Position numbers and translations under genes: made by a program
From: Mesorhizobium ciceri biovar biserrulae WSM1271
GTDB lineage: Bacteria > Pseudomonadota > Alphaproteobacteria > Rhizobiales > Rhizobiaceae
DNA length: 64,000 nt
NCBI RefSeq assembly: GCF_000185905.1
Contig: NC_014918.1
Span: 62,001-126,000, forward strand
Direction of reading: 5' to 3'
The notes under the pieces: generated by a model
Database searches by the model: none
The model's input: only the letters and a program-made list of their open reading frames with translations
Told to the model about the DNA's origin: nothing
In this document: one piece after another, positions 52,925-61,180 of the stretch
How the letters are laid out: each line of letters begins with the position of its first letter
How positions within the stretch are numbered: position 1 is the first letter of the stretch

Positions 52925-53161
52925 CTAAATTGTTCCCGTCAATCGGCGACTGCCTTCCTGACGCATGCCGACCCAGCCGCCGTCCGCAGCACCGATGGCC
53001 ACGACGATCTCGTCGGCAGCCGGGCCGTCGGCGATCTGAAAATTGGCGGTGATGAAGTGTGAGCGGCGACCGTTCTCGCTCTTGTGCATCATCTGAAGCG
53101 ACAGCAGCGCGCCAGGCGCGCTGCGTGTGTTGCAGAATTCGAGATAGGTCGTGCCGCCCAC
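52925..53161 (-). CDS. Hypothetical protein, maybe 5'-truncated
   Basis: Clear coding bias over 78 codons: MGGTTYLEFCNTRSAPGALL, HFITANFQIADGPAADEIVV. There is no ATG with a ribosome site; a GTG at 53161 is used. The frame is open upstream for about 25 codons, so the start of the gene may be lost. No family recognised. Confidence 0.5.
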   Translation of the reverse strand: MGGTTYLEFCNTRSAPGALLSLQMMHKSENGRRSHFITANFQIADGPAADEIVVAIGAADGGWVGMRQEGSRRLTGTI

Positions 53162-53255
53162 GAGGTGAAGGAAATTGCTTCTCGCCTCATTAACATGGGC
53201 TAATGCGAGAGACCCTCCGAGAGGGTAATGGAGAGCTTAGCGAAAGGGCTGAACG

Positions 53256-53420
53256 ATGACGATAGTCGAACTGGCTTTCGATTTGCTTGCGAAGAAGCTC
53301 GCCGCCCGCACCGGCATTTCCAGCGAAGAAGCTAGTGACCTCGTCGCCACTATGGGAGCTGATTGGTCGTCACTCGTGCGAGCAGCAAGGGTAATGAAAA
53401 AATACTCCGGTGTTGCCTGA
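53256..53420 (+). CDS. 54-residue hypothetical protein
   Basis: ATG 53256 with AAAGGG ahead: MTIVELAFDLLAKKLAARTG, ISSEEASDLVATMGADWSSL, ends MKKYSGVA. It looks like a small helical domain; composition is clearly coding. No family name known to me. Confidence 0.7.
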   Translation: MTIVELAFDLLAKKLAARTGISSEEASDLVATMGADWSSLVRAARVMKKYSGVA

Positions 53421-53932
53421 CCCGCTCGGCCTGGAAGGACTTCCTCCTCGCATGAGGGCACAAACGACCAGCTTGATGGGACGAATCGTCAGGCCATAAC
53501 GGAGGCCGCGTGGCATGCGCATTTCCCAGAACGCACTCGATCACCTGCCAAGAAAACATGGCGGTGCGGGTCGCCCCAAACTCCCGACACAACGCCCGAC
53601 CGCTGCCGAATGTTTCGTGGCCCGGCCCGACGGAGGTTCTCACTTCAGTGGCCTAACGATGCTTCTTGCGACTGCGTCTTGACGCAAGATGCCGCTCTCT
53701 CAGTTCCTGTTTTCAATCGGAATGACGCTCCACGCCGCATGAGGAACTGCCGTCATCAGACCAGGTCGTTGGTTTGTCGTTGCCGCCCAAACAGGACGGT
53801 CACCCCCAAGACCGATACGAATATTACCTGGTCAAGGTAGTTGCTATGTGGGCCCGCGCCACGGCGGTCAGCGCGGGTCCGTACGCTGCGCTGACCGGCG
53901 CTCACTTATCGCCTGCGAGCCACGATCCTAGA
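53421..53932. other. No supportable gene
   Basis: About 500 bases with shadow frames only. Confidence 0.45.
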
Positions 53933-54442
53933 TCAGCGCTTGGCGTTGTCATTCTCCGAGTCGGCCCGCGCGAGGAACTGCTCGGCTGTCGCTGGAATAT
54001 GGCTTTTCAACCAGTCCGCCATCGCAACTTCCTCACGCAGATTCTCTTCGCAGAGCTGGGCGACCTCTGCTTCGCCTAGCGATTTGGCGGCGGCGATCAG
54101 GATTGTGTAGGAGGCGATTTCCATGTGCTCGAACGTGTAGCTTGCAAGCGATCCCTTCATCACTTCGTCCCCGGCGAACACCCCACTGAGCGACTGCGCC
54201 ATTGCCGTCAGCTTGCCGCCGGCATCCTTCAGTGTGGAAGATCCTTGTCCGATGCGGTCAAGACAGGTTTCCAGCCGAGCAGCCTGCTGTCTGGTCTCCT
54301 GGATGTGCTGGCGAATCCGCTCGCTGAGCTCAGGATAGTTCTCTATCCGGTTCAGTTGCCCATTCAACATGGTTTCGGCCTGCTCCTCCATGGCGTGAGC
54401 ATCCCTGAGCCATTGGACAAGCCATTCGCGTGATTCTGACAT
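53933..54442 (-). CDS. DUF892 ferritin-like protein (YciE/YciF type)
   Basis: A 169-residue four-helix protein: LVQWLRDAHAMEEQAETMLN, IRQHIQETRQQAARLETCLD, SYTFEHMEIASYTILIAAAK, EEVAMADWLKSHIPATAEQF. The Glu/His pattern (E.Q, H..ET, EH.E) fits a diiron ferritin-like centre. YciE/YciF-type proteins are induced by osmotic and oxidative stress. A perfect stress promoter precedes it by 28 bases. Confidence 0.88.
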   Translation of the reverse strand: MSESREWLVQWLRDAHAMEEQAETMLNGQLNRIENYPELSERIRQHIQETRQQAARLETCLDRIGQGSSTLKDAGGKLTAMAQSLSGVFAGDEVMKGSLASYTFEHMEIASYTILIAAAKSLGEAEVAQLCEENLREEVAMADWLKSHIPATAEQFLARADSENDNAKR

Positions 54443-54469
54443 TTCATACCTCCTTCATGGGTCGGCCAG

Positions 54470-54494
54470 AACTTTCAAAGGGAGATATTGTTCC
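54470..54494 (-). promoter_or_regulatory. EcfG-type promoter of DUF892 gene
   Basis: Exact GGAAC-N17-GTT on the minus strand, before ATG 54442 and its GGAGG. Confidence 0.8.
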
Positions 54495-54844
54495 TCATCG
54501 GTTGCTGCCGAGTCAGCCTGTATTGCAGGCTCCTCGAGGTAGGCGCTGCAAGCGGGCGCTTGGCACCAGGAGAGAGTGGCGGGCGACGGGCATGGTCGCG
54601 GTGTCGGCGTTGGCAAAACGCATTCCTGCAGAAATGACGAAGCTGCTGCCTGCCGCGGGTTCCGTGATGGATGATCTCAATGAAGCGTTTCGCGTCGGCT
54701 CGCATTCCAATACCCGCGCCGCGATGTGTCAGGCTGTGTCTTGCCCGAGCGCCTTGGCCGTTGCCATTCGTCTTGCAAAATCAGCCCATTGCCGGTGCGC
54801 CCCAGCGAGGCCTCCAGGTTCAACAACGGAGCTCATATCACGAT
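54495..54844. other. Intergenic
   Basis: No gene; divergent stress promoters stand at both ends. Confidence 0.45.
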
Positions 54845-54869
54845 GGAACGTCACGGCGTTTCGCAGGTT
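54845..54869 (+). promoter_or_regulatory. EcfG-type promoter
   Basis: Exact GGAAC-N17-GTT, 32 bases before ATG 54902. Confidence 0.75.
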
Positions 54870-54901
54870 GGTATTGGGGTTTTCGCGCTAGGGAAAGAGC
54901 C

Positions 54902-55099
54902 ATGACTTCTTCAGACAAGTCTTCAACTAACATATCACACCGCCCCGAGAAATCGAGCGGCAGGACCCCGTCAAAGCCGGCGACACCTTCACCGGCCCCA
55001 GAGAAAATATCCGGAGCAGGCCCTGCGGTCGCCGAGCATTCGAAAGACGCCAAGGCGCCCAGAGGCGGGCGTCAACCTGGGGCCTATGTCAAGGATTAG
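54902..55099 (+). CDS. Small disordered Ser/Pro-rich protein
   Basis: A 65-residue protein rich in Ser, Pro, Lys (MTSSDKSSTNISHRPEKSSG) with no hydrophobic core. AGGGAAAG ahead and a stress promoter. Followed by the 55157 gene after 57 bases, likely the same transcript. Confidence 0.65.
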   Translation: MTSSDKSSTNISHRPEKSSGRTPSKPATPSPAPEKISGAGPAVAEHSKDAKAPRGGRQPGAYVKD

Positions 55100-55156
55100 A
55101 TAGCCGAGCTGGGTTGCGTTTGTCTGGCCAATGCAGGAAGCGACGAGGAGGTTTTT

Positions 55157-55402
55157 ATGCAGATGATGGGAGTTGTCGTCAGCCGAGACCAGGCTCCGGT
55201 CGTGGAATTTCGGGGCGAGGGAGGCGAGTGTATTACAGTTACCCTGCAGGCCGGGCATACTCTTCCCGACGATGAACTCATTGCAAAGGCCAGGGCCATG
55301 ATGGTTCAGGTCGCTCAGTTCGGGACGGACCAGATCAACAATGCGGCGATGTCTGACGGGTCGTCGGCCGATGGGGTGATACAATCCGGAATGTCGGGAT
55401 AG
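55157..55402 (+). CDS. Hypothetical protein
   Basis: An 81-residue protein, MQMMGVVVSRDQAPVVEFRG, a small beta start and helical tail (ELIAKARAMMVQVAQFGTDQ). GGAGG lies 10 bases before the ATG. Unknown family. Confidence 0.65.
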   Translation: MQMMGVVVSRDQAPVVEFRGEGGECITVTLQAGHTLPDDELIAKARAMMVQVAQFGTDQINNAAMSDGSSADGVIQSGMSG

Positions 55403-55579
55403 ATATCTTCGCTCGATGCAGGCCTGCTACAAGGCCACGAGTCGGTAGCGGACGTGCACTCATCAGCCAGAAGATGGCGAGAGCGGCACGCAGGCAAGGC
55501 ACGCAGATCGCACCCTCCAAAGCAGCGACACCGGCGATCATCGAAAGCCGAGCGTGAGCGTTGGGGCTATCAAAGCTAT

Positions 55580-55604
55580 GGAACAAAGCTGGCGCGCACT
55601 GGTT
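55580..55604 (+). promoter_or_regulatory. EcfG-type promoter of cytochrome gene
   Basis: Exact GGAAC-N17-GTT, 31 bases before ATG 55636. Confidence 0.75.
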
Positions 55605-55635
55605 GGGGCCAAATTCAACGCTGTGGGGAGGGGAT

Positions 55636-57033
55636 ATGTCGCGCATCTTCAATCTTGGTTTGCCGGTCCTGCTTGGCGCTGCAACGTTCACGCTCAATGT
55701 TGCTTCGGACCCGCTGCCGCCGGATCTGACGTATCGACCATTGCCAAGCTTGCCTTTTTCTGCGGTCAAGGAAACTGACGAGGCGCAAAAGCCGGCTGTG
55801 ACACAACGGCAACGCGGCCTGCTCGAGAGCCGTTACGATCTGGCCGACCGGCCGATGCCCGGCGTCATGATGTCGGGCGGGCGCAAGGCTGTACAAGAAG
55901 GCTCGCGAGTGAAACTGCCGGCAGGCGAAACCTGGAGCAGCCTGGCAGCGAAAACCCCTCAGGAAATTCGTGATCGTGGTCTGTTGCCGCAAGGCTTCCT
56001 ACCGTTGCCGCACGTCAAGCAGGCCGCCGGAGGTCAGGTCTTTCCTGAAAGTGAGATTAGAGAGATCGGCGCTGATGAAGGACGCGATCTGCGCCGCTTC
56101 GACGTCGATTTCGATCTACCGGATCACCTTACCCCGGAGTTTCCACCTCCAATATTTCTGACCACGCACCCGGAGCTTGGAGATGTGTCGCGAGGGGATC
56201 TGCTGACGATACGCAACTTCTACGAATACATGAACGGCATCATCACGCCCGTGCAGATGGAAGGACTTCGTCTGCTGCTGACGCCATTTCCGCAGGAGGA
56301 ATTCAACCAGACCGAGGACAGGAAGGTAGCGATGCAAAGCACGGGTGTCGCTTGCCTCGATTGCCATTCCAATTTCCACACCAACGGGGCGTTTCACCTC
56401 ACCCCGGACGTGCGGCCGCAAGCCGAGCGCTTCCGGCTCGACACAACCAGCCTGCGCGGCTTGTTCAACCAGCAGATCCACGGATCCAAGCGCTCGCTGC
56501 GTTCCGTGGAAGACTTTACGGAGTTCGAACAGCGCACCGCCTATTTCAACGGCGATCACGTGAGCGCCACCCGCAAGGGCGTGAACCTGCCGGATCGGCC
56601 CAACCAGGTCGCGATGATGGCGCAGATGCAGAACATCATCGATTTTCCTCCGGCACCCAAGCTCGATCCCTTTGGACGACTTGACCCGGCTACCGCCAGT
56701 GCGCTGGAGATCAAGGGCGAGCAGGTGTTCATGGGAAAGGGCCGCTGCGGCGAATGTCATGTTCCAGCCCAGTCCTTCATGGACAACAATATGCACGACC
56801 TGAAGCTCGAGCGATTCTACAAAGTTGGTCAGACGTTCAACGACCAGGTTGCCATTCCAGATGGACCCATCAAGACCTTCACGTTGCGCGGGATCAAGGA
56901 TTCTCCGCCCTATCTTCATGACGGCCGTCTGATGACGCTGGGCGATACCGTTGAGTTCTTCAACCTGGTGCTCGGAACGAAGCTCGACCAATCGGAAAAG
57001 GAAGCATTGGTGGCCTATTTGCTCACGCTCTAG
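55636..57033 (+). CDS. Di-heme cytochrome c (MauG/peroxidase-like)
   Basis: A 465-residue exported protein (signal peptide, about 1-22) with two heme-binding motifs, CLDCH (about 247) and CGECH (about 371), in the spacing of bacterial di-heme peroxidases and MauG-type enzymes. Further family features are NMHDLKLERFYKVGQTFNDQ and LRGIKDSPPYLHDGRLMTL near the end, as in this peroxidase family. It should reduce peroxide or oxidise a periplasmic partner. GGGGAGGGG precedes ATG 55636; the frame is open to 55561. Followed by DUF4142. Confidence 0.9.
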   Translation: MSRIFNLGLPVLLGAATFTLNVASDPLPPDLTYRPLPSLPFSAVKETDEAQKPAVTQRQRGLLESRYDLADRPMPGVMMSGGRKAVQEGSRVKLPAGETWSSLAAKTPQEIRDRGLLPQGFLPLPHVKQAAGGQVFPESEIREIGADEGRDLRRFDVDFDLPDHLTPEFPPPIFLTTHPELGDVSRGDLLTIRNFYEYMNGIITPVQMEGLRLLLTPFPQEEFNQTEDRKVAMQSTGVACLDCHSNFHTNGAFHLTPDVRPQAERFRLDTTSLRGLFNQQIHGSKRSLRSVEDFTEFEQRTAYFNGDHVSATRKGVNLPDRPNQVAMMAQMQNIIDFPPAPKLDPFGRLDPATASALEIKGEQVFMGKGRCGECHVPAQSFMDNNMHDLKLERFYKVGQTFNDQVAIPDGPIKTFTLRGIKDSPPYLHDGRLMTLGDTVEFFNLVLGTKLDQSEKEALVAYLLTL

Positions 57034-57091
57034 ACATCATCCGGGAAAAACCGTGGCCGACAATTAACTAGTATTGAATGGAGGACAGTTC

Positions 57092-57694
57092 ATGCGTGCC
57101 GCCATAATGACAGTAGTCCTGGCAGTGTCGCCCTGCTGTGCGCTGGCGCAAATCGGCAATCCAGCCGGTCTTGCCCCCGATACCAGTATGGAGAAGCCTG
57201 GAGTTCCAGCACCGCACCAGACGAATTATCAGGATCGGCTTTTCGTACAGCTAATTACGGCAGGCGGTAGGGCCGAGATAGAGTTCGGGCGACTCGCGGC
57301 TGGAAAGACAAGCCACGAAGACCTCCGTGAATTTGCAAATCGGATGGTCGATGATCACAACAAGGCCAATGAGCAGCTGAAATCCGTGGCCGATAAAAGC
57401 AAGATTCCACTTCCCGAAGGGCTCGATCCAGATCACAAGAACATCCGTTCCGATCTCGAAAAGCTCGACGGCGCCGCGTTTGAGCTGGCGTACCTGAGGG
57501 CGCAGATCGTCGATCACCAAAGGACGGCGCAGCTCCTGGCTTGGGAGATAGGCTCGGGCGAGGATGCAGCGCTTCAGCGCTTCGCCTCCGAAAAGCTGCC
57601 GACGGTGCTTGAACATCTTGACCTGGCCCGCACGTTGCACGCGAAGCTGGCAGGCCAAGCCCTGTTCGCGCCGGATACGCAAAAGGCCAAATGA
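57092..57694 (+). CDS. DUF4142 periplasmic protein
   Basis: A 200-residue protein, signal peptide (MRAAIMTVVLAVSPCCALAQ), then a DUF4142 helical bundle (DRLFVQLITAGGRAEIEFGR, EFANRMVDDHNKANEQLKSV). It lacks the PepSY-like tail of the 49396 homologue. GGAGG lies before ATG 57092, 58 bases after the cytochrome, so probably one operon. Confidence 0.88.
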   Translation: MRAAIMTVVLAVSPCCALAQIGNPAGLAPDTSMEKPGVPAPHQTNYQDRLFVQLITAGGRAEIEFGRLAAGKTSHEDLREFANRMVDDHNKANEQLKSVADKSKIPLPEGLDPDHKNIRSDLEKLDGAAFELAYLRAQIVDHQRTAQLLAWEIGSGEDAALQRFASEKLPTVLEHLDLARTLHAKLAGQALFAPDTQKAK

Positions 57695-57836
57695 AGCGGC
57701 GGTCATGTGGCACCTGAAAGTTCAGCTGCCTTCCGTGAATGTCAGCGCACGCGCTTCTGTTCGTCTGATTGAGAAAGTGACGCCATGGCGGAACTTCGGA
57801 TCGCCGCCGCGCTTAATCCGGTGGAGGAGTTATCCG

Positions 57837-58130
57837 ATGAACGCGACCAAAGAGTTTTTTGAAAGCTGGCTGCAGGAGAATGTCGGCACTCTTGCCGGCC
57901 AAGAGGAAGTGAGCTTCGCCGTGCTGGCTCAGCAATTCGAGCAGGATGCCGAAGCGGCCGGTTATGGTCGCGAGGTGCGTGAGGACGAGCTCGGAAACAT
58001 TGAAGATGCGATCGAGCAAGCGCTCAAGAAAGCGCGAACTGGCGTGCATGGTGACGCCGCTGGCGAACCCAGCGATGTGGCAGCCCTCATGGATGCGCTG
58101 GAGGTCGAAGATGCCAAAAGCGGGCCGTAG
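57837..58130 (+). CDS. Hypothetical protein
   Basis: A 97-residue acidic helical protein: MNATKEFFESWLQENVGTLA, EQDAEAAGYGREVREDELGN, IEDAIEQALKKA. GGAGGAG before ATG 57837. A GGAAC-N17-CTT site (near 57790) is one base off the stress consensus. No family recognised. Confidence 0.7.
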   Translation: MNATKEFFESWLQENVGTLAGQEEVSFAVLAQQFEQDAEAAGYGREVREDELGNIEDAIEQALKKARTGVHGDAAGEPSDVAALMDALEVEDAKSGP

Positions 58131-58180
58131 GCCATACCAGATCAGCTCTTTTCGTTTGTCGAAGTTGCCGGGGTAGCCCC

Positions 58181-58306
58181 ATGGAGCAGTTTCGCAAGGA
58201 CATGGCCGCCTTGGCAGAGCCGGCTTTCTGGGTGACGATAGGTTTGCTTCTGGTCCCTTATGCGCTTGGAACGGTGCTGCTCGTTTGGACCTGCGGCTGC
58301 CTGTAA
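58181..58306 (+). CDS. 41-residue membrane protein
   Basis: MEQFRKDMAALAEPAFWVTI then a helix (GLLLVPYALGTVLLVWTCGC), with two cysteines at the end. The ribosome site is weak. It resembles the micro-membrane group in composition. Confidence 0.5.
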   Translation: MEQFRKDMAALAEPAFWVTIGLLLVPYALGTVLLVWTCGCL

Positions 58307-58632
58307 GGTGCTACTGACACACCCCGGTGGTGGTTCAACGGCCCTAACGCCATACAATACCCAGCTAATGCGCTCGCGGGGGGATCCTGCGCTGCAGCAA
58401 TGTCCGAACGATCTCGTCGCCAGGAAGTTCATCGTCGACACCAAGCTCCTTTGCTGCCGGTAATCGCACCGCCGCGGCTGACAGCTTTTGGGAGAGGGCC
58501 GCCGTGTGCAGGCGCCGACGCTATCTGCGCTCTCAAAGTTCCAGCTACGGCCCCCTGTCACGGTTCCCCGATCACGCGCCTGAAGCGCGTTTCCTTGCCT
58601 CGAAAATAGCCCAGCAGCTTGCGCGTTGCCTT
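58307..58632. other. Intergenic
   Basis: No gene seen over about 320 bases. Confidence 0.45.
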
Positions 58633-58657
58633 GGAACACTTGTGTCATATCGAAGTT
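58633..58657 (+). promoter_or_regulatory. EcfG-type promoter of basic-protein operon
   Basis: Exact GGAAC-N17-GTT, 22 bases before ATG 58680. Confidence 0.8.
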
Positions 58658-58679
58658 CGGCCCGCATAGGAGAACCGAG

Positions 58680-58832
58680 ATGGCCATCCCACAAGCGGAC
58701 AACGACAACCACCTGCGCATGAAGCCGGCTCATCGAGGCAAAATCTCGCCCAAGGGGGCGATACACCAGGTTAGAGCACGACCCAGGTACAAAATGGCTC
58801 TGCGGGCGACAAGAATTAAGGCGAGGCGCTGA
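58680..58832 (+). CDS. Small basic protein (NDNH...RYKMA family)
   Basis: A 50-residue protein starting MAIPQADNDNHLRMKPAHRG with R.RYKMALRATRIKARR at the end; paralogue of 5546-5740 (same ends, extra loop there). AGGAGA before the ATG. First of three coupled genes (58834 starts two bases after its stop). Confidence 0.7.
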   Translation: MAIPQADNDNHLRMKPAHRGKISPKGAIHQVRARPRYKMALRATRIKARR

Positions 58833-58833
58833 G

Positions 58834-59034
58834 ATGCCGCGGACCAATAATGACGCTCGCAACGAGAAGACCACATCAGCTGCAGCAATCATTGTCGACA
58901 AGGAACGTGCTGAGCGCGCCGCCAAGACGGCGCGGTTAAAGGAAGCGCGCCTCGCACAGGCCATCACGCCGTCTCCCATAGAACGCAAGCAGCGTGTCAC
59001 CAAAAAGGTTCGCAGGATTTTTGTTGCTGGCTAG
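58834..59034 (+). CDS. Small basic KTARLKE protein
   Basis: A 66-residue charged protein with AAKTARLKEARLAQAITPSP in the middle and a Lys/Arg-rich tail (KQRVTKKVRRIFVAG). It aligns with the 59044 and 52709 products. It is second in a three-gene operon behind the stress promoter at 58633. Confidence 0.7.
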   Translation: MPRTNNDARNEKTTSAAAIIVDKERAERAAKTARLKEARLAQAITPSPIERKQRVTKKVRRIFVAG

Positions 59035-59043
59035 GAGGTGTCC

Positions 59044-59265
59044 GTGACGCGCAATCATGACAAGGAAAGATACGACCGCGCCAAACGCATCAGCCAAGAG
59101 ACGCTGGACGCTGAACGCGCACAACGCGCCGAGAAGACGGCGCGGCTGAGACAAGCAAGGCTTGCACAGCGTCCGGTGGAGTCGTCGCCGGCGCAGCCGC
59201 AAACTCGCCGCAAACCCATCCAGGCTCTCAAAAAGAGAAGCCGTAAGGTGATCGAAGTCTTTTAG
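59044..59265 (+). CDS. Small basic KTARLRQ protein
   Basis: A 73-residue relative with VTRNHDKERYDRAKRISQET, RAEKTARLRQARLAQRPVES and a Lys-rich end. GTG 59044 has AGGAGG six bases ahead. The neighbouring GTG at 59038 is too close to the ribosome site. Confidence 0.7.
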   Translation: MTRNHDKERYDRAKRISQETLDAERAQRAEKTARLRQARLAQRPVESSPAQPQTRRKPIQALKKRSRKVIEVF

Positions 59266-59409
59266 GCTCTCCACATCCGTGCGGAACACTGGGAGAGTCC
59301 AGCGGCGAGCGCGGCTGGGAGGGAGGGCTTCCGCGACCTGATCCAGCAAGGCTGCGAAATACCTGGCGAGCAATCGCGGGGACTTTGGATCTCCGCCTCC
59401 TCGCCATTA
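59266..59409. other. Short convergent gap
   Basis: No gene or clear terminator. Confidence 0.4.
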
Positions 59410-60798
59410 TCAGAGCTGGGAGCGAAACCTGCTCGCAAAGTAGTCGGTGACCTTTTCGCTTAGCGGACGCGCTTGCCATTCTTCCAGACTGACCTGCCTT
59501 GATCGCTTCAGGTCCTCGTTGAAAACGTCTATTTGCGTCCGCGCGAATTCCAAGCCGTAGACGTTCAGACTGGCCTCATCGTTGAGGCGCAAGGATCGCT
59601 CATCCAGATTAGCCGAGCCAAAGCTCACCCAGGCATCGTCGACGATCAAAAGCTTGGGATGGTACATTGTGGGTTGAAACTCAAAGATGCGCACACCGGC
59701 CTTGAGCAATTCGCCCCAGAAAAAGCGCGAGCCCTTTCGCACCACAGGCACATCCGTGAGCCAATTGGGAACGATGACATCGACCGAGACGCCTCGCTTC
59801 CTTGCATCAAGAATCTGCTGCAGCGCGATGTCGTCCGGCACGAAGTAGGCCATGCCGATGCGCAGATGATCCTTGGCCGCGGCTATTGCCGCCAACATCA
59901 TCAACTCCATGTTCTCCGAGCCGTTTGGCTGCGAAGAAAGTATCAACTGCGCATCGAGACCGCCAGCGGCCGCAACTGCAGGGTAGAACTTCCCGCCCTG
60001 CAATGTCTCGCCGGTCGTCTCAAGCCAGTTTTCGGCGAACGCCGCCTGGAATGCGGGCACGGCTGGTCCTTCGATCCGGTAATGCGTGTCGCGCCATTCA
60101 TTTGAGTTGCGTGCGTTCCCGCGCCAATCATCGGCAATGCCGACCCCGCCAGTGAAAGCGATCCGGCCATCAACGATCAGCAGCTTGCGATGAGTTCGGT
60201 TGTTTACACGGTCCAACGTATACCAGCGTAGCGGCCGATAGCGTTCGAACCGCACACCTGCCGTCGTCATGATGCGGATCAGGTCCTCGTCGAAGGGAAG
60301 GCTGCCAACCCAGTCGACGTTCACGCGGACTTCCACGCCTTCGCGGGCCTTCGTCGCCAATGCGATCGCGAACTCGTAGCCGATGGCTCCTGACCAATAA
60401 ATATACGTTTCCATGTTGACGCTGGATCGAGCCGCCCCGATTGCTTGCAGCATTGAGGGAAATATTTCGTCTCCGTTGACGAGAGTTTGGACCGCGTTGG
60501 AACCGAACATCTGCCCTTGCGAATAGCTGCTCATCGTCTTGGGAAATTGGGGATCCGTAGCGTCGAACCGGTGGGGGACGATAGATCGTAGAACGCGCGG
60601 CTGTGGAGTGAGGTTTATGATCAACACCGTGAGCAGGCTGCCGATGGCGGCAATGGCCAGATAGATGAGCACCTTTCGCCAAGGCGCAATGCGGGAGGTC
60701 TTCTTGCGGGCGCCTGACGCAACGGAACCGAAAGGCTGCACGTCAATCGCCCAGTTGCTGGCGATGGCGATGTTTTTCGATCTCCTCAGGCTCTTCAT
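59410..60798 (-). CDS. Phospholipase D-family, cardiolipin synthase-like
   Basis: A 462-residue protein with one N-terminal membrane segment (about 42-62) and two HKD motifs, HRKLLIVDGRIAFTGG (about 206) and HPKLLIVDDAWVSFGSANLD (about 383). This is the layout of cardiolipin synthases and related transphosphatidylases. It probably modifies membrane lipids under stress. ATG 60798 overlaps the iron permease-like gene by 56 bases; a GTG at 60738 avoids the overlap. Confidence 0.88.
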   Translation of the reverse strand: MKSLRRSKNIAIASNWAIDVQPFGSVASGARKKTSRIAPWRKVLIYLAIAAIGSLLTVLIINLTPQPRVLRSIVPHRFDATDPQFPKTMSSYSQGQMFGSNAVQTLVNGDEIFPSMLQAIGAARSSVNMETYIYWSGAIGYEFAIALATKAREGVEVRVNVDWVGSLPFDEDLIRIMTTAGVRFERYRPLRWYTLDRVNNRTHRKLLIVDGRIAFTGGVGIADDWRGNARNSNEWRDTHYRIEGPAVPAFQAAFAENWLETTGETLQGGKFYPAVAAAGGLDAQLILSSQPNGSENMELMMLAAIAAAKDHLRIGMAYFVPDDIALQQILDARKRGVSVDVIVPNWLTDVPVVRKGSRFFWGELLKAGVRIFEFQPTMYHPKLLIVDDAWVSFGSANLDERSLRLNDEASLNVYGLEFARTQIDVFNEDLKRSRQVSLEEWQARPLSEKVTDYFASRFRSQL

Positions 60799-61069
60799 CG
60801 TCGATCCGGGTGATGTTTGAAGCCGCGTGATCTGACCGCAGGATCTCGTCCAGCTTGGCGTGGATCGCTTGAGTGTCGCGGTGCTCCGCGCGCTGGATGA
60901 ACAGCGTCATCGCCCACGTGAACAATGTTGCGGCTCCATGCCAATCCAAGCTCTGTCGCTCGAAAATCATCCAAAGAATTGCGTAGGCCAACAAGACCAG
61001 GAACGCAGCGGGACGGGAAGTCAGTGTGCCGATTGTGGTAAGGGCGCTGGTGATCGGATGATTTGCCAT
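60743..61069 (-). CDS. Low-affinity iron permease-like protein
   Basis: A 108-residue protein with two membrane helices (FLVLLAYAILWMIF, GAATLFTWAMTLFIQ) and the same HRDTQAIHAKLDEILRS plus DDEEPEEIEKH signature as the 51319 gene. The promoter (61077-61102) is seven bases from the ATG, so the mRNA may be leaderless. It precedes the phospholipase D gene in the same direction. Confidence 0.82.
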   Translation of the reverse strand: MANHPITSALTTIGTLTSRPAAFLVLLAYAILWMIFERQSLDWHGAATLFTWAMTLFIQRAEHRDTQAIHAKLDEILRSDHAASNITRIDDEEPEEIEKHRHRQQLGD

Positions 61070-61076
61070 TCCAGAG

Positions 61077-61102
61077 AACTCGCGGCAGTCCCCCCTGGTT
61101 CC
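61077..61102 (-). promoter_or_regulatory. EcfG-type promoter, leaderless geometry
   Basis: GGAAC-N17-AGTT; GTT ends seven bases before ATG 61069. Confidence 0.6.
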
Positions 61103-61180
61103 AGCGAGACATCATACCGCCCCGCCGTGCCTGCAGTGGATTTGGGTCGGCCGCTTGAGTACATCGCCTCTGGCCGATCG

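Noticed and set aside
56116..56991. 291-codon minus-strand frame
   Set aside because: Shadow of the di-heme cytochrome gene.
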